A DNA stretch of 64,000 nt from Micromonospora lupini str. Lupac 08 (GTDB lineage: Bacteria; Actinomycetota; Actinomycetes; Mycobacteriales; Micromonosporaceae): NCBI RefSeq assembly GCF_000297395.2, contig NZ_HF570108.1, forward strand, positions 3,861,576 to 3,925,575, read 5' to 3'. Under the pieces are notes generated by a model. It saw only the letters and a list, made by a program, of their open reading frames with translations. It ran no database searches and was not told the DNA's origin. Made by a program: the position numbers and the translations under genes. Below are positions 25,817-35,743 of the stretch, in pieces; position 1 is the stretch's first letter; each line of letters opens with the position of its first letter.

Positions 25817-27976
25817 GTGGCTATCGCAAACGAGTTGTGGACACAGGCCAGGGTCGTCGCAGCCCCGCCGCCACCGCCCGCCCCGGCGTCGAGGCCGGTC
25901 AGCCCGCGCTCCTTCCGCGGGGACATCGAAGGCCTGCGGGCCGTGGCCGTGCTGCTGGTGCTCCTCGGCCACGCCGGAGTCCCCCACCTGCCCGCCGGCT
26001 TCGTCGGCGTGGACGTGTTCTTCGTGATCTCCGGCTTCCTCATCACCGGCCTGCTGCTCGAAGAGCTCGACCAGCGGGGACGGCTCTCGCTCGCCGCCTT
26101 CTACGCCCGACGGGCGAAGCGCCTGCTCCCCGCCGCCGCGACGGTGCTCGTCGCCACCCTGGTGCTGACGTACTTCTTCCTGCCTCGCGGCCGCTGGTCC
26201 ACCACGGCCTGGGACGTCGTCGCCAGCGCCTGCTACGCCATGAACTGGCGCATGGCCGGACAGTCCGTCGACTACGTCGCCGCCAACAGCGCCCCGAGCA
26301 TCGCCCAGCACTTCTGGTCCCTCGCCGTCGAGGAGCAGTTCTACCTCGTCTGGCCCCTGCTGCTGCTCGCCCTCGGCTGGTTCGCCCGCCGTCGGGGGCG
26401 CGGCCACCGTGGCCTCTACCTGCTCGGGCTGGCGCTGATCGCGATCCCGTCGTTCGCCTGGGCGCTGTACGTCTCGCCTACCGACCCGTCGGCGTACTAC
26501 GTCACCACCACCCGGATGTGGGAGTTGGCCCTCGGTGGCGCCGTCGCCGTCACGGCGGCCCGGTCGAGCCGGTCTCCACGCCTGGTGGCCGTACCCCTGG
26601 CCTGGGCCGGGCTGCTCGCCGTCGGCGCGTCGGCGGTGCTGATCGGCTCGACTGCCGGCTTCCCCGGGTACGCCGCGCTCGGCCCCACCCTCGGCACCGC
26701 CGCCGTCATCGCGTTCGGACCGGCGGCCGGCCGCGCCGGGCCCGCCCTTCTGCTGGGCAGGCAACCACTGCGCTACGTCGGCGGGATCTCCTACTCGCTC
26801 TACCTGTGGCACTGGCCGGTGCTGATCGCCGCACAGGCGCAGTTCGGCGACCTCGGCGTCGGCGCCGCGCTCGCTGTCGTCGCCGTCTCGGCGATCCCCG
26901 CCGCGTTGACGTACCACCTGGTCGAGAATCCGGTACGCCGCTCACCAACCCTCACCGACCAGCCGGCCGTCGCCCTGCGCGTCGGCGCGGTGTGCACCGG
27001 CGCCGCCGCGCTGGCCGGCCTGGCGTTCCAACTGGCCATCCCCTCGGCGGACAGCCCGACCCCCGCCTCGTCGGTCATCATGGGCCAGGTGCCCGGCGCC
27101 AGCACGCAGGCCGCGCCACCGTCGGCGCCCGGCGCCGCGGCTCTCGGCTCCTCGCCGCGCACCAGCCGGGCCGGACTGCCCGTCGATCGGGTCGACTCGA
27201 TCACTCCCAACCCGGTGACGGCTGCTCGGGACGCGCCGTCGTTGCTGGCGACGAAGAGCTGCCACGTGTCGCTGGAGTCCTCGACCCCGGAGGTCTGCGT
27301 CTACGGCAAGAAGGACGCGGCGACAACGATCGCGCTCGTCGGTGACTCCCACGCCGACCAGTGGGTTCCCGCCATGCGCGGAGTGGCGGAGACCAACGGC
27401 TGGCGGATCGCCACCTACACCAAGTCCGGCTGCCCGTTCCTCACGGCGGAGATCACCCAGAACGACAGGCCCTACACCTCCTGCACCGAGTGGAACCGGA
27501 AGGTACGCGAGGGCCTGCTCGGGGGAAGCCGGCCCGATCTCCTGATCGTCACCAACGCCGAGTACCCGGTCCGCGGCGAGCCGGGACGGTCCGCGATGGC
27601 CCGCGAGATGCGCAAGACGTGGAGCGGCATGGTCGCGGAGAAGATTCCGGTGGTCGTGCTGCGCGACACGCCCCTGCACCTGAAGGACGTCGCCGAGTGC
27701 GTGTCCAAGAACCCGAATCGGCTGACGAAGTGCGCCAACCCCCGGGAGGAGGTCCTCGGCCGCGGCGGCGGTCCGGCCCAGGAGGAGGCGGCCGACGGGC
27801 TCGCCGGCGTCCGCCTGGTCGACCTGAACGACTGGATCTGCCCCGCGGACCGCTGCGCCCCCGTCATCGGAGGCGTCCTCGTCTGGCGCGACGCGCACCA
27901 CCTGACCGCCACCTACTCGGCGACTCTCGCGGGGCCGCTGGGCACAGCGCTCAAGCCGGTGGTCGCCGGGCTGTGA
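25817..27976 (+). CDS. OafA-like membrane acyltransferase with C-terminal SGNH domain
   Basis: Protein of 719 aa from GTG 25817, with no clear ribosome site and an unusually AT-rich 75-bp leader. The acyltransferase-3 domain (about 38-390) opens FRGDIEGLRAVAVLLVLLGH and GVDVFFVISGFLI and has about ten membrane helices; SLAVEEQFYLVWPLL is the family signature. An Ala/Pro linker leads to an extracytoplasmic SGNH hydrolase-like domain (about 480-715). Its block I is IALVGDSHADQW and its terminal dyad lies in WRDAHHLT. Such two-domain proteins O-acetylate surface polysaccharides. It neighbours other surface-polysaccharide genes. Confidence 0.9.
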   Translation: MAIANELWTQARVVAAPPPPPAPASRPVSPRSFRGDIEGLRAVAVLLVLLGHAGVPHLPAGFVGVDVFFVISGFLITGLLLEELDQRGRLSLAAFYARRAKRLLPAAATVLVATLVLTYFFLPRGRWSTTAWDVVASACYAMNWRMAGQSVDYVAANSAPSIAQHFWSLAVEEQFYLVWPLLLLALGWFARRRGRGHRGLYLLGLALIAIPSFAWALYVSPTDPSAYYVTTTRMWELALGGAVAVTAARSSRSPRLVAVPLAWAGLLAVGASAVLIGSTAGFPGYAALGPTLGTAAVIAFGPAAGRAGPALLLGRQPLRYVGGISYSLYLWHWPVLIAAQAQFGDLGVGAALAVVAVSAIPAALTYHLVENPVRRSPTLTDQPAVALRVGAVCTGAAALAGLAFQLAIPSADSPTPASSVIMGQVPGASTQAAPPSAPGAAALGSSPRTSRAGLPVDRVDSITPNPVTAARDAPSLLATKSCHVSLESSTPEVCVYGKKDAATTIALVGDSHADQWVPAMRGVAETNGWRIATYTKSGCPFLTAEITQNDRPYTSCTEWNRKVREGLLGGSRPDLLIVTNAEYPVRGEPGRSAMAREMRKTWSGMVAEKIPVVVLRDTPLHLKDVAECVSKNPNRLTKCANPREEVLGRGGGPAQEEAADGLAGVRLVDLNDWICPADRCAPVIGGVLVWRDAHHLTATYSATLAGPLGTALKPVVAGL

Positions 27977-27998
27977 CAGCTCCGGACGGGCGCACGGC

Positions 27999-28970
27999 TC
28001 ACCGTTCGGGTGGGGCCTCCAGGCCCTCTCGGTCGGCCAGCTCCAGCAGGGGCTCCAGCGAGTGCCGGTCACTGTCGAGGCCGGCGTGCGGGTCGCCGCG
28101 CTCGGCGAACCGGGCCGGCACGGTGAGCACGTCGAAGTCCTCCGGACGGGCGTCGTCCAGCTCAGCCCAGTCCAGCGGCGCCGACACCAACGCCCGGGGC
28201 GTCGGCCGGATCGAGTACGCCGAGGCCATCGTGTGGTCGCGTGACATCTGGTTGTAGTCGACGAAGACCGGACGGTCCCGCTGCTCCCGCCACCAGGTGG
28301 TGGTGACCAGCTCCGGCAGCCGGCGCTGCATCTCCCGGCCCAGCGCGAGCACGGCCCGGCGGCACTCGCCGAAACTCCACCTCGGCTCGATCGACAGGTA
28401 GACGTGCAGGCCCCGCCCACCGGTGGTCTTCGGATAGCCGGTCATGCCCAGCTCGGCGAGGAACGCCCGCACCTCCCGGGCCACCGGCACCACCTGCTCG
28501 AAGCCGACGCCGGGCATCGGGTCGAGGTCGATGCGCAGCTGGTCGGGGCGCTCCACGTCGCCGGCGGACACCGGCCACGGGTGGAAGCGCAGGGTGCCCA
28601 GGTTGGCCGCCCAGATCACCACGGCCAGCTCGCTCGGCGCGACCTCGTCGGCGGTACGGCCGCTGGGGAACGTGATGTGCGCGGTCCGCACCCACTCGGG
28701 CGCGCCCGCCGGCAGCCGTTTCTGGTAGAACGCGTCACCGCGGTTGGTCTGCCGGGTAGCGATCGTCGCACCCTCGAAGACGCCGCGCGGCCAGCGTTCC
28801 AGCATGGTCGGCCGGTCGCGCAGCGCCCGCAGGATGCCGTCGCCGACCGCCAGGAAGTAGCGGACCACGTCCAGCTTGGTCAGCCCGCGCTCCGGGAAGT
28901 ACGGCTTGTCGGGGCTGGAGACGCGGACCAGCCGCTCCCCCACCTGGATCTCCTCCGCCGCCGTCGCCAC
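27999..28970 (-). CDS. Stand-alone LigD-type DNA polymerase (POL/primase) domain
   Basis: Protein of 323 aa, the length of the polymerase domain of LigD without ligase or phosphoesterase parts. It is an archaeo-eukaryotic primase superfamily enzyme that adds (ribo)nucleotides during Ku-dependent end joining. Visible motifs are ERGLTKLDVVRYF, the metal-binding LRIDLDPMPG, GGRGLHVYL and VFVDYNQMSRDHTMASAYS. In many actinomycetes polymerase, ligase and Ku genes are separate, and no ku or ligase is in this window. GTG 28970 is the start. It lies just downstream of the acyltransferase gene, from which it may be read. Confidence 0.92.
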   Translation of the reverse strand: MATAAEEIQVGERLVRVSSPDKPYFPERGLTKLDVVRYFLAVGDGILRALRDRPTMLERWPRGVFEGATIATRQTNRGDAFYQKRLPAGAPEWVRTAHITFPSGRTADEVAPSELAVVIWAANLGTLRFHPWPVSAGDVERPDQLRIDLDPMPGVGFEQVVPVAREVRAFLAELGMTGYPKTTGGRGLHVYLSIEPRWSFGECRRAVLALGREMQRRLPELVTTTWWREQRDRPVFVDYNQMSRDHTMASAYSIRPTPRALVSAPLDWAELDDARPEDFDVLTVPARFAERGDPHAGLDSDRHSLEPLLELADREGLEAPPER

Positions 28971-29007
28971 GCCCCCGAGGGTACGACGTGGGGGCCGGCT
29001 CGGAGGG

Positions 29008-30312
29008 CTACCGCCCGTGGACCAGCGTGGCGGGCTGCTGTGGCAACTCCTCCGTCGGGCCGCCGACCGCGACCGGCTGCGTCCCGGGCGGCTCCTCGGC
29101 CACCGCGGTCTGCTGCTCGACAGGCACCGTCCGCGCCGTCCGGCGGGCCACGAAGCCCGGCGTCCAGTCCTTCAACCGCAGGGCCGGCCGCTCGACGAGC
29201 TTCCACGACACGAACGCGGCGGCGAAGGCGACCGCGACCGACATCGCCGCGAACGGCACGTACCCCCAGCGGCTCCAGCCCAGGCTCGCCATCACCTGCT
29301 GGAAGACGAACCCGTAGATGTAGATGCCGTACGAGTAGTCGTTCTTGCGGCCCACCCAGTGCAGCTCGCGCGGCATCCGCACCGACAGCCACACCAGCAG
29401 GTACGCGAACGCCGGCAGCCCGATGGCGAAGAAGCCGCCGAACAGCAGCGACAGCCCCAGCGCAACGGCCGAGCCGATGCCGAGCGCGTCGTTGATCGGC
29501 ACCCGCTCCCGGTAGAGATCGAGGGTCGCGCCGAACGCGAACAGGAAGCCCAGGTAGACGATGTAGTGGAAGCTCATCACACCCACCAGGGGCGAGTCGA
29601 AGGACCAGCTCGCCGTGGACGCGGGCCCGCTGAACTGCCCGGAGCTCACCCAGTCCTGCAGGATGCTCAGGTAGAGAGCGACGGTCAGGAACAGCACGAA
29701 CCGGCGGGCGTTGCGCAGCACCGCGGTCACCGCCAGCACACCGACCACGACGTAGCAGAACATCTCGTACTTGAGCGACCACAGGGCGCCGTTGAAGACG
29801 CTGGAGCCGCTCTTCTCACCCCACGGGGTGGTCGGCTTGAGCAGGTCGTGAATGCCGTACTGCCGGACACCGGTCCACCAGTTGGCCTGCAGGTAGGCCA
29901 GGGGGCCGCCCCGGTCCCAGGGATTGTCGAAGAACCCGGCGGTGCTGCCGTGCTCGCGCAACGCCACAAGCGGGGCCACCACCAACGCGGTGATCAGCAG
30001 GCAGACCCAGAGCCCGGGGAAGATGCGCAGGGCCCGGTGCCAGGCGTAGCGGATGATGCCGGTCCGCCGGGCGCTGCGGGTGATGAGCAGGCCGGAGAGC
30101 ACGAAGAAGCCGTACACGGCCATGGTGCCGACGTTTGTCTGCCGACCGGTGAGGTGGTAGCCGAGGTCGTTGGCCCCGAAGCCGAGCGGCTTGGAGTGCG
30201 ACAGGACGACGCCCACGGCGAGGCAGAGCCGGATCAGCCCGATGCCGTTGCTGCGGCCGGAGAGCAGATCGGCGAGCGTGCCACGGGAGCGGACGAGGGC
30301 GGGGGTAGTCAT
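29008..30312 (-). CDS. Acyltransferase-3 family membrane protein
   Basis: Protein of 434 aa with about ten membrane helices. Family signatures are IRLCLAVGVVLSHS, AVYGFFVLSGLLITRSARR, RALRIFPGLWVC and the ALWSLKYEMFCY block that replaces the usual WSLxxExxxY. The cytoplasmic C-tail (about 385-434) is polar and ends ATLVHGR. It likely transfers an acetyl or other acyl group to a surface glycan. It is third in a minus-strand run (GT2, epimerase, acyltransferase), 22 bp after the epimerase-side junction, supporting a shared polysaccharide-modifying role. Confidence 0.88.
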   Translation of the reverse strand: MTTPALVRSRGTLADLLSGRSNGIGLIRLCLAVGVVLSHSKPLGFGANDLGYHLTGRQTNVGTMAVYGFFVLSGLLITRSARRTGIIRYAWHRALRIFPGLWVCLLITALVVAPLVALREHGSTAGFFDNPWDRGGPLAYLQANWWTGVRQYGIHDLLKPTTPWGEKSGSSVFNGALWSLKYEMFCYVVVGVLAVTAVLRNARRFVLFLTVALYLSILQDWVSSGQFSGPASTASWSFDSPLVGVMSFHYIVYLGFLFAFGATLDLYRERVPINDALGIGSAVALGLSLLFGGFFAIGLPAFAYLLVWLSVRMPRELHWVGRKNDYSYGIYIYGFVFQQVMASLGWSRWGYVPFAAMSVAVAFAAAFVSWKLVERPALRLKDWTPGFVARRTARTVPVEQQTAVAEEPPGTQPVAVGGPTEELPQQPATLVHGR

Positions 30313-30334
30313 GCGGTCAGGAACCTCTCGACCA

Positions 30335-31342
30335 TCAGGCGGGCACCTCGGCGCCGGCGTGCTCCCACAACTGCTTCATCTCGGTGTGCAGATCCTCGCT
30401 CGGCGACCAGCCGAGCACCTCGGCGGCCAGCCCGACGTCCAGGCGCTGCCAGCTCGTCTCGGCCGGGCCGGTGGGGTCGGCCTCGACCAGGTCGGTCGGC
30501 ACCTCACTCACGTCGATGAGGAGGTGGACCATATCACGCGCGCTGGTGGCCTCCCCCCGCCCGATGTTGATCACGTGGCCGGCCGCCGCGGGGCGGGTCG
30601 CGGCCAGCAGCACGGCGGCGACGACGTCGCTGAGGCCGACGAAGTCACGCCGCGAGCCCAGCGGTGCCAGCTCCAGCCGGGCCCGCTCACCGGCGCGCTG
30701 GGCGGCGCGCAGCCGACCCGCGACCACCCCGAGCAGGCTGTGCCCGGGCTGGCCGGCGCCGATGACGTTGCCGACCCGCAGCGTGACGCCCTCGATCAGG
30801 CCCTGCCGGTGGGCCTCGGCGACCGCCGTGGTGCAGCGCAGCTTGAACTCCCCGTACGGCATGACCGGCGCGGGCGGCAGAGCCTCGGGCATCGAGGTGT
30901 CGACCGGAACCAGCCCGTACTCGTGCACGCTGCCCAGCTGGATCACCCGGACCCGCCCGGGCAACCGGCCGGCGGCCTCGATCAGCCGCTCGACGAGGGT
31001 GACGTTGACCGCGAGCATCTGCGCGTCGGTGAGCCCCCACATGCCGCCCGCGGCGTTGATCACCACGTCCGGGTCGAGGTCGCGCAGCACGGCGGTGATC
31101 TCGTCGACGTCGGCGGCGGCCAGGTCCAGCGCGCGGACCGCGACGCCCGGCCCGACGTCGCGCGCGGTGCGGGCCACGGCGATGACTGTGTGCCCCTGGT
31201 CGACAAGCGCGCGGCAGATGGGGCGGCCGAGGAAACCGGTGCCACCGAGCACGGCGACCCTCCGCCGCTGTCCGGCGTCCTCCGCCGAGTGCCGTGGTTC
31301 GACGATCATGGCGTTGGCGTCTCCCTGGCTGCGGTCGGTCAT
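30335..31342 (-). CDS. NAD-dependent sugar epimerase/dehydratase
   Basis: Protein of 335 aa, extended SDR. The Rossmann fold shows VAVLGGTGFLGRPICRAL (GxxGxxG) and the catalytic YGEFK (YxxxK) at about residue 165. Further family features are VINAAGG, IQLGSVHEYG and TLRVGNVIGAG. It probably epimerises, dehydrates or reduces a nucleotide-sugar; the exact product cannot be told. Its ATG overlaps the stop of the GT2 gene (ATGA), so the two are co-translated. Confidence 0.88.
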   Translation of the reverse strand: MTDRSQGDANAMIVEPRHSAEDAGQRRRVAVLGGTGFLGRPICRALVDQGHTVIAVARTARDVGPGVAVRALDLAAADVDEITAVLRDLDPDVVINAAGGMWGLTDAQMLAVNVTLVERLIEAAGRLPGRVRVIQLGSVHEYGLVPVDTSMPEALPPAPVMPYGEFKLRCTTAVAEAHRQGLIEGVTLRVGNVIGAGQPGHSLLGVVAGRLRAAQRAGERARLELAPLGSRRDFVGLSDVVAAVLLAATRPAAAGHVINIGRGEATSARDMVHLLIDVSEVPTDLVEADPTGPAETSWQRLDVGLAAEVLGWSPSEDLHTEMKQLWEHAGAEVPA

Positions 31343-32229
31343 CGGCCCGGCCCGAACGCGTGCCGCGACAGGCTCTTCACGCCCGTCATCCGGCCGGCGA
31401 GGACCGCCGTCGGCAGCAGCGTGATGGCGTGCAGCCGAGACGACAGGTAGCGGCGGGCCGCCCGCGCCGCCCGGGGCCAGCCCTGCTCGTCCATCCGCCG
31501 GGCGACGTCGACGAAGTACGCCCGCGCCTCGGTGAACCGGGAGCCGGTGATCGCGTCGGCGGCGGACTTGCTGACCGCGTGCCGCCGGTACTGGAAGCAC
31601 AGGGTGGTGTCGACGGCCATCTGCTCGCCCCGCTGGATCAGGTCGATCACCAGGGCCAGGTCCTGGATGACCTGGAACTCGTCGCGGAAGTCCACGGCCT
31701 TGAGCGCGTCCGTCCGCCAGCAGATCGACGGGAAGTAGAACCAGCAGCCGCGCAGCAGGCTGGCCGCCAGGTCCTCGCCGCCCATCAGCTCCCGGGACTC
31801 GACCCGCGGGGCGTAGAGCCGCCGCTTGACCTCGTCGGCCAGGGTGCTGACCACCGTGCCGGTGGCGTCGATGATCTCGACCCCCGGCTGGACCATGCCG
31901 ACGCCCGGGTACTGCTCGATCACCGATCGCACGGTCGCGACGTAGTTGGGGTGCATGATGTCGTCCGTGCCCATCATCACCAGGTACTCGTGCTCGGCGA
32001 GGCCGACGCACTTGCGGTAGTTGCCGGTGACCCCGAGGTTGCGCTCGTTGCGCTGGTAGCGCACCCGCTCGTCGGTGATCTGCGCGAACCACTCCGGCAC
32101 GCCCGGCTCGGTGCCGTCGTCGACAACGGTCAGGCGCCAACCCGGGTCACTCTGCGCCATCACGCTGCGTACTGCCGCCTGCATGAGGGGCACACTCCCG
32201 TAGTACGGCAGCATGATGTCGACAATCAT
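31339..32229 (-). CDS. Family 2 glycosyltransferase
   Basis: Protein of 296 aa. ATG 32229 begins MIVDIMLPYYG, the first strand of a GT-A fold; a GTG at 32247 would add six residues. Nucleotide-sugar binding is indicated by LTVVDDGTEPG and the metal-binding LVMMGTDDIMHPNY. The C-terminal half (about 180-296) is helical and basic, with DFRDEFQVIQDLALVIDL supplying the acceptor-side acid. It is first in the minus-strand polysaccharide operon and divergent from the GT39-like gene across a 207-bp intergenic region. Confidence 0.88.
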   Translation of the reverse strand: MIVDIMLPYYGSVPLMQAAVRSVMAQSDPGWRLTVVDDGTEPGVPEWFAQITDERVRYQRNERNLGVTGNYRKCVGLAEHEYLVMMGTDDIMHPNYVATVRSVIEQYPGVGMVQPGVEIIDATGTVVSTLADEVKRRLYAPRVESRELMGGEDLAASLLRGCWFYFPSICWRTDALKAVDFRDEFQVIQDLALVIDLIQRGEQMAVDTTLCFQYRRHAVSKSAADAITGSRFTEARAYFVDVARRMDEQGWPRAARAARRYLSSRLHAITLLPTAVLAGRMTGVKSLSRHAFGPGR

Positions 32230-32436
32230 GGGTTCCGCGGGCCTCACTGTGTGTGGTGATGGTGCTCGAAGGGCGCGGCCACATTATCAGGCATCGCGTC
32301 CGTTTCCCGCATCGGCGAGCCGGCCCGACGGCCGTCGCGCCGCCACCGCCAGTGACCGGACGACGGGTCCGACGGCGACCCCGGCGAGGGCTATCATCGT
32401 CGCGCCCGCACCGCACGCCCCCCCGATCGGACGCCG

Positions 32437-33996
32437 ATGCCAGACCGCGCCGTCACCACGGACGCGCCCCCCGCGCCTACCGACGCGGGGCCGCCCCCGC
32501 CCGCCACCGGGCCGGCCCGACGGCGACTCCCCCTCGTCCGCCGACTCGTGCTCAGCGTCTGGTTCTGGCCCACGGCGTTCGCCGCGCTCGCGGTCGGCTG
32601 GCGCCTCGGCGGCCCGGAGATGTGGCACGACGAGCTGGTGACCGTCGACGTGGCGACCCGCTCCACCGGGCAGATCCTGGGCATGCTGGCGAACGTCGAC
32701 GCCGTGCACGGGACGTACTACCTCTTCATGCACGGCTGGACGACCCTGTTCGGCACCGGCCCGGCCGTCGTACGGCTGCCGTCGGCGCTGGCCATGGTCC
32801 TGGCCACCGCGTGCGTGGCACTGGTCGGGCGACGGGTCTTCGACCAGACGGCGGGGATCGCCGCCGGGTTCGTCTTCGCCCTCGTGCCCACCGTCACCCG
32901 CTTCGGGCAGGAGACCCGGTCGTACGCCTTCGTCGTCCTCGCGGCGGCGGCGGCCACCCTGTTCCTGCTGCGCGCGTTGCAGCGGCCGGGGTGGCTGCGT
33001 TGGGCCGCGTACGTGCTCGCCGTGGCCGGCATCGGCCTGGTGAACGTGGTGGCGCTCACGCTGCTGCTCGGGCACGGCGTGGCCGTGTTGATCCACTGCT
33101 GGCGGGAGCGCCGCTGGTGGTCGGTGGCCTGGTTCGCGCTCGCCGCCGCCGCCGGGGTGGGGATCGCCGCGCCGGTGATCCTGCGCGGCATGAAGCAGGC
33201 GGGCCGGCAGATCAGCTGGATCCCGGACAGCGCGCCCTGGACGGTCTGGGAGCAGGCTTTCGGCTCGGTGCTGCTCGCCGCCGCGATCACCGCGCTGGCC
33301 GTGGTGGGTGTGCTGACCCACGTGCGCCGCGACGCGGCCGCCCGGACCGCCGCGGCGGCCGTGATCGCCGCCCTCCCGCTGCCGGTGATCCTGCTGGCCT
33401 CCACCGGCGACATCAACTACTTCTTCTCCAAGTACCTGCTGTTCCTCCTGCCGGCGTGGGCGGTGCTCGCCGGCGCGGGCGTCGCCGCGGTGCGCCGCGC
33501 ACCGCTGGTCGCGGTGGGACTGGTGGCGCTCGCCGCCCTGAGCGTGCCCGGTCAGCTCGCGCTGCGCGGGGAGTACTCGCACGGGTGGTACACGTATCCG
33601 CAGGCGCGGGCGTTCAAGCCGCTGTCCTACTCCGAGGCGGCGCGGGTCATCGAGGCCGGTTACCAGCCCGGCGACGGCCTCGTCGCGGGCGGCCCCTGGT
33701 GGTGGATGCACGAGCCCGGGGTGCGCTACTACCTTCCGGCGGACGTGTCGCCGCGCAACGTCTTCCAACAGCAGTCGGCGGCCCGGCGCAACGAGCTGTT
33801 CGGCGCGGACTGCGCCACTCCGGCCCGCTGCCTGCGCGACGAGCCCCGGCTGTGGGTGCTGCTGCCGACGGTCACCGACGCGCCGCTGACCGGCCTGCCG
33901 AAGAAGCAGTCCGCAGTACTCGCCCAGCGCTACGACGTGGTCCGCGTCACGCACGTGACCGGGCTGACCGTGGCCCTGCTGCAACGGCGCGGCTGA
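32437..33996 (+). CDS. GT39/GT83-like polyprenol-dependent membrane glycosyltransferase
   Basis: Protein of 519 aa with about ten membrane helices. It has the extracytoplasmic loop-1 catalytic acid motif GGPEMWHDELVT (Asp in the conserved DE) shared by GT-C mannosyltransferases. The second loop has RFGQETRSYAF. The C-terminal part (about 395-519) is a soluble extracytoplasmic domain with GDGLVAGGPWWWM and paired Cys. It would transfer a sugar from a polyprenyl-phosphate donor to protein or glycan outside the membrane. Next to GT2/epimerase/acyltransferase genes, it probably decorates the same surface polymer. Confidence 0.85.
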   Translation: MPDRAVTTDAPPAPTDAGPPPPATGPARRRLPLVRRLVLSVWFWPTAFAALAVGWRLGGPEMWHDELVTVDVATRSTGQILGMLANVDAVHGTYYLFMHGWTTLFGTGPAVVRLPSALAMVLATACVALVGRRVFDQTAGIAAGFVFALVPTVTRFGQETRSYAFVVLAAAAATLFLLRALQRPGWLRWAAYVLAVAGIGLVNVVALTLLLGHGVAVLIHCWRERRWWSVAWFALAAAAGVGIAAPVILRGMKQAGRQISWIPDSAPWTVWEQAFGSVLLAAAITALAVVGVLTHVRRDAAARTAAAAVIAALPLPVILLASTGDINYFFSKYLLFLLPAWAVLAGAGVAAVRRAPLVAVGLVALAALSVPGQLALRGEYSHGWYTYPQARAFKPLSYSEAARVIEAGYQPGDGLVAGGPWWWMHEPGVRYYLPADVSPRNVFQQQSAARRNELFGADCATPARCLRDEPRLWVLLPTVTDAPLTGLPKKQSAVLAQRYDVVRVTHVTGLTVALLQRRG

Positions 33997-34067
33997 GACG
34001 CCGCACCGGCCGTACGGCGTGCCGTCGGGCGCGGTTACCGGACACGACGCCCGGGTAGGGGGTCGGC

Positions 34068-34799
34068 ATGGCGGAACTGTCGACGCTCTGGATCATCCGG
34101 CACGGGGAGAGCACCGCGAACGTGGCGGCCACCCGTGCCGAGGCGACCGGCTCGGAGGTGATCGGGCTCAGCCACCGCGACGCCGACGTGCCGCTCTCCC
34201 CCACCGGCGAGGAGCAGGCCCGGGCGACCGGCCGGTGGCTCGCCGGGCTGCCCGAGGACCGACGCCCGGACGTGGCGGTCGTCTCGCCGTACCTGCGGGC
34301 GGTGTCCACGGCCGAGCTGGCGCTGCACGGCACCGGTGTGCCGGTGAGCCGGGACGAGCGGCTGCGCGACCGGGAGCTGGGCATCCTCGACGGCCTCACC
34401 GGCCACGGGGTGCGCAACCGGTTTCCGGACGAGGCCGAGCGCCGCGACCGGCTGGGCAAGTTCTACTACCGGCCGCCCGGCGGTGAGGCCTGGACCGACG
34501 TGGCGCTGCGACTGCGGACGCTGCTCGGCGACCTGCGCCGCGACCACGAGGGCCGGCGGGTGCTGCTCTTCGGCCACGACGCGCTGGTCTTCCTGCTTCG
34601 CTATCTGGTGGAGGGACTGACCGAGCCGGAGCTGATGGCGCTGACCCGCGAGCATGTGATCGCCAACTGCTCCATCACCGACTGGTCCGCCGACGACCAG
34701 GGCCGGCTGACGCTTGGCGGATTCAACGAGATCGGCCACCTGCACCGGCAGGGCGCCGAGCCGACCAGGGAGGACGAGATCCATGCCGAACCGGTCTGA
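34068..34799 (+). CDS. Histidine phosphatase family protein
   Basis: Protein of 243 aa of the phosphoglycerate-mutase-like superfamily. The catalytic RHGE is in LWIIRHGESTANV near residue 12. The second His lies in VLLFGHDALVFLL, and the acid and Arg in RDRELGILDGLTGHG. It removes a phosphate via a phosphohistidine; the substrate is unknown. The last 17 bp overlap the start of nnrD, and the two are therefore co-translated. Confidence 0.9.
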   Translation: MAELSTLWIIRHGESTANVAATRAEATGSEVIGLSHRDADVPLSPTGEEQARATGRWLAGLPEDRRPDVAVVSPYLRAVSTAELALHGTGVPVSRDERLRDRELGILDGLTGHGVRNRFPDEAERRDRLGKFYYRPPGGEAWTDVALRLRTLLGDLRRDHEGRRVLLFGHDALVFLLRYLVEGLTEPELMALTREHVIANCSITDWSADDQGRLTLGGFNEIGHLHRQGAEPTREDEIHAEPV

Positions 34800-35652
34800 G
34801 GTGCAGGTGATCACGCCGGGGCTGCTGCGGGACTGGGCGCTGCCGGTGCCGGTCGGCGGCAAGGAGAGCCGGGGCACCGTGCTCGTGATCGGCGGGTCCC
34901 GCTTCACCCCCGGGGCGGTCCTGCTCGCCGGGGTGGCCGCGCTGCGCGCCGGCGCCGGGGTGCTCCAGCTCGCCGCCGCCGAGTCCACCGCCGCCACGCT
35001 GAGCATCCAGGTGCCCGAGGCGCTTGTGGTCGGGCTGCCGGAGACCGCCGACGGCGCGGTCGCCGCCGACCAGGACGGCCAACTCGGCGAGCTGGTCGCC
35101 GCCGCCGACGTGGTCGCCCTCGGCCCCGGCCTGAAGGGCATCGACGAGACCACTCGGCTGCTGGACCTCGTCCTGGAGGCGGCGGAGCCGCGCACCCCGC
35201 TGGTCCTCGACGCGTACGCCCTGGGCGCGCTCAGCCACGAGCCGAAGCTGTTGGTCGGCTCGGGCCGCCCGGTGGTGCTCACCCCCAACGTCACCGAGGC
35301 CGGGCACCTGCTCGGCCGCGATCCGGGCGACGATCTGGGCTCCGAGGCCGCCGAGCTGGCCGAACGGTACGAGGCCGTCGTCTCCCTCTACGGGCACGTG
35401 GCCGCCCCGGACGGGCGTGGCTGGCGGGAGGAGAGCGGGGACGCCGGTCTCGGCACGTCCGGCAGCGGGGACGTGCTCGCCGGCCTGCTGACCGGGCTGC
35501 TCTCCCGGGGCGCCGAGCCGGCGCAGGCCGCCTGCTGGGGGGCGTTCGCGCACGCCGTGAGCGGCCAGCGGCTGATCCCCCGCTACGGCCGGATCGGTTT
35601 CCTGGCCCGGGAACTGCTCGACGAGATCCCGCGCACCCTGGCGACCGTCTGA
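34783..35652 (+). CDS. nnrD: ADP-dependent NAD(P)H-hydrate dehydratase
   Basis: Protein of 289 aa; ATG 34783 follows AGGGAGGA inside the upstream gene. It repairs hydrated NADH/NADPH (NAD(P)HX) in the cytoplasm, a ribokinase-like fold. Signatures are GTVLVIGGSRFTPGAVLLAG, LTPNVTEAGHLLG and GTSGSGDVLAGLLTGLLSRG, the last being the nucleotide-binding anion hole. The epimerase half (NnrE) found fused in E. coli is absent, as in stand-alone NnrD proteins. Confidence 0.93.
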   Translation: MPNRSEVQVITPGLLRDWALPVPVGGKESRGTVLVIGGSRFTPGAVLLAGVAALRAGAGVLQLAAAESTAATLSIQVPEALVVGLPETADGAVAADQDGQLGELVAAADVVALGPGLKGIDETTRLLDLVLEAAEPRTPLVLDAYALGALSHEPKLLVGSGRPVVLTPNVTEAGHLLGRDPGDDLGSEAAELAERYEAVVSLYGHVAAPDGRGWREESGDAGLGTSGSGDVLAGLLTGLLSRGAEPAQAACWGAFAHAVSGQRLIPRYGRIGFLARELLDEIPRTLATV

Positions 35653-35743
35653 GCGGGCGACTTCGGCCTTATTCTCCCGTTTCCCCAGCTCATCCTCGGG
35701 GTACCGAACCGACACCAGACGAGCTACCAAGGGGGTCACGCCG

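Noticed and set aside
24947..26917. A 656-codon minus-strand frame across bkdA, bkdR and the acyltransferase
   Set aside because: It covers three genes with clear family signatures, and its translation is low-complexity. It is a shadow frame.
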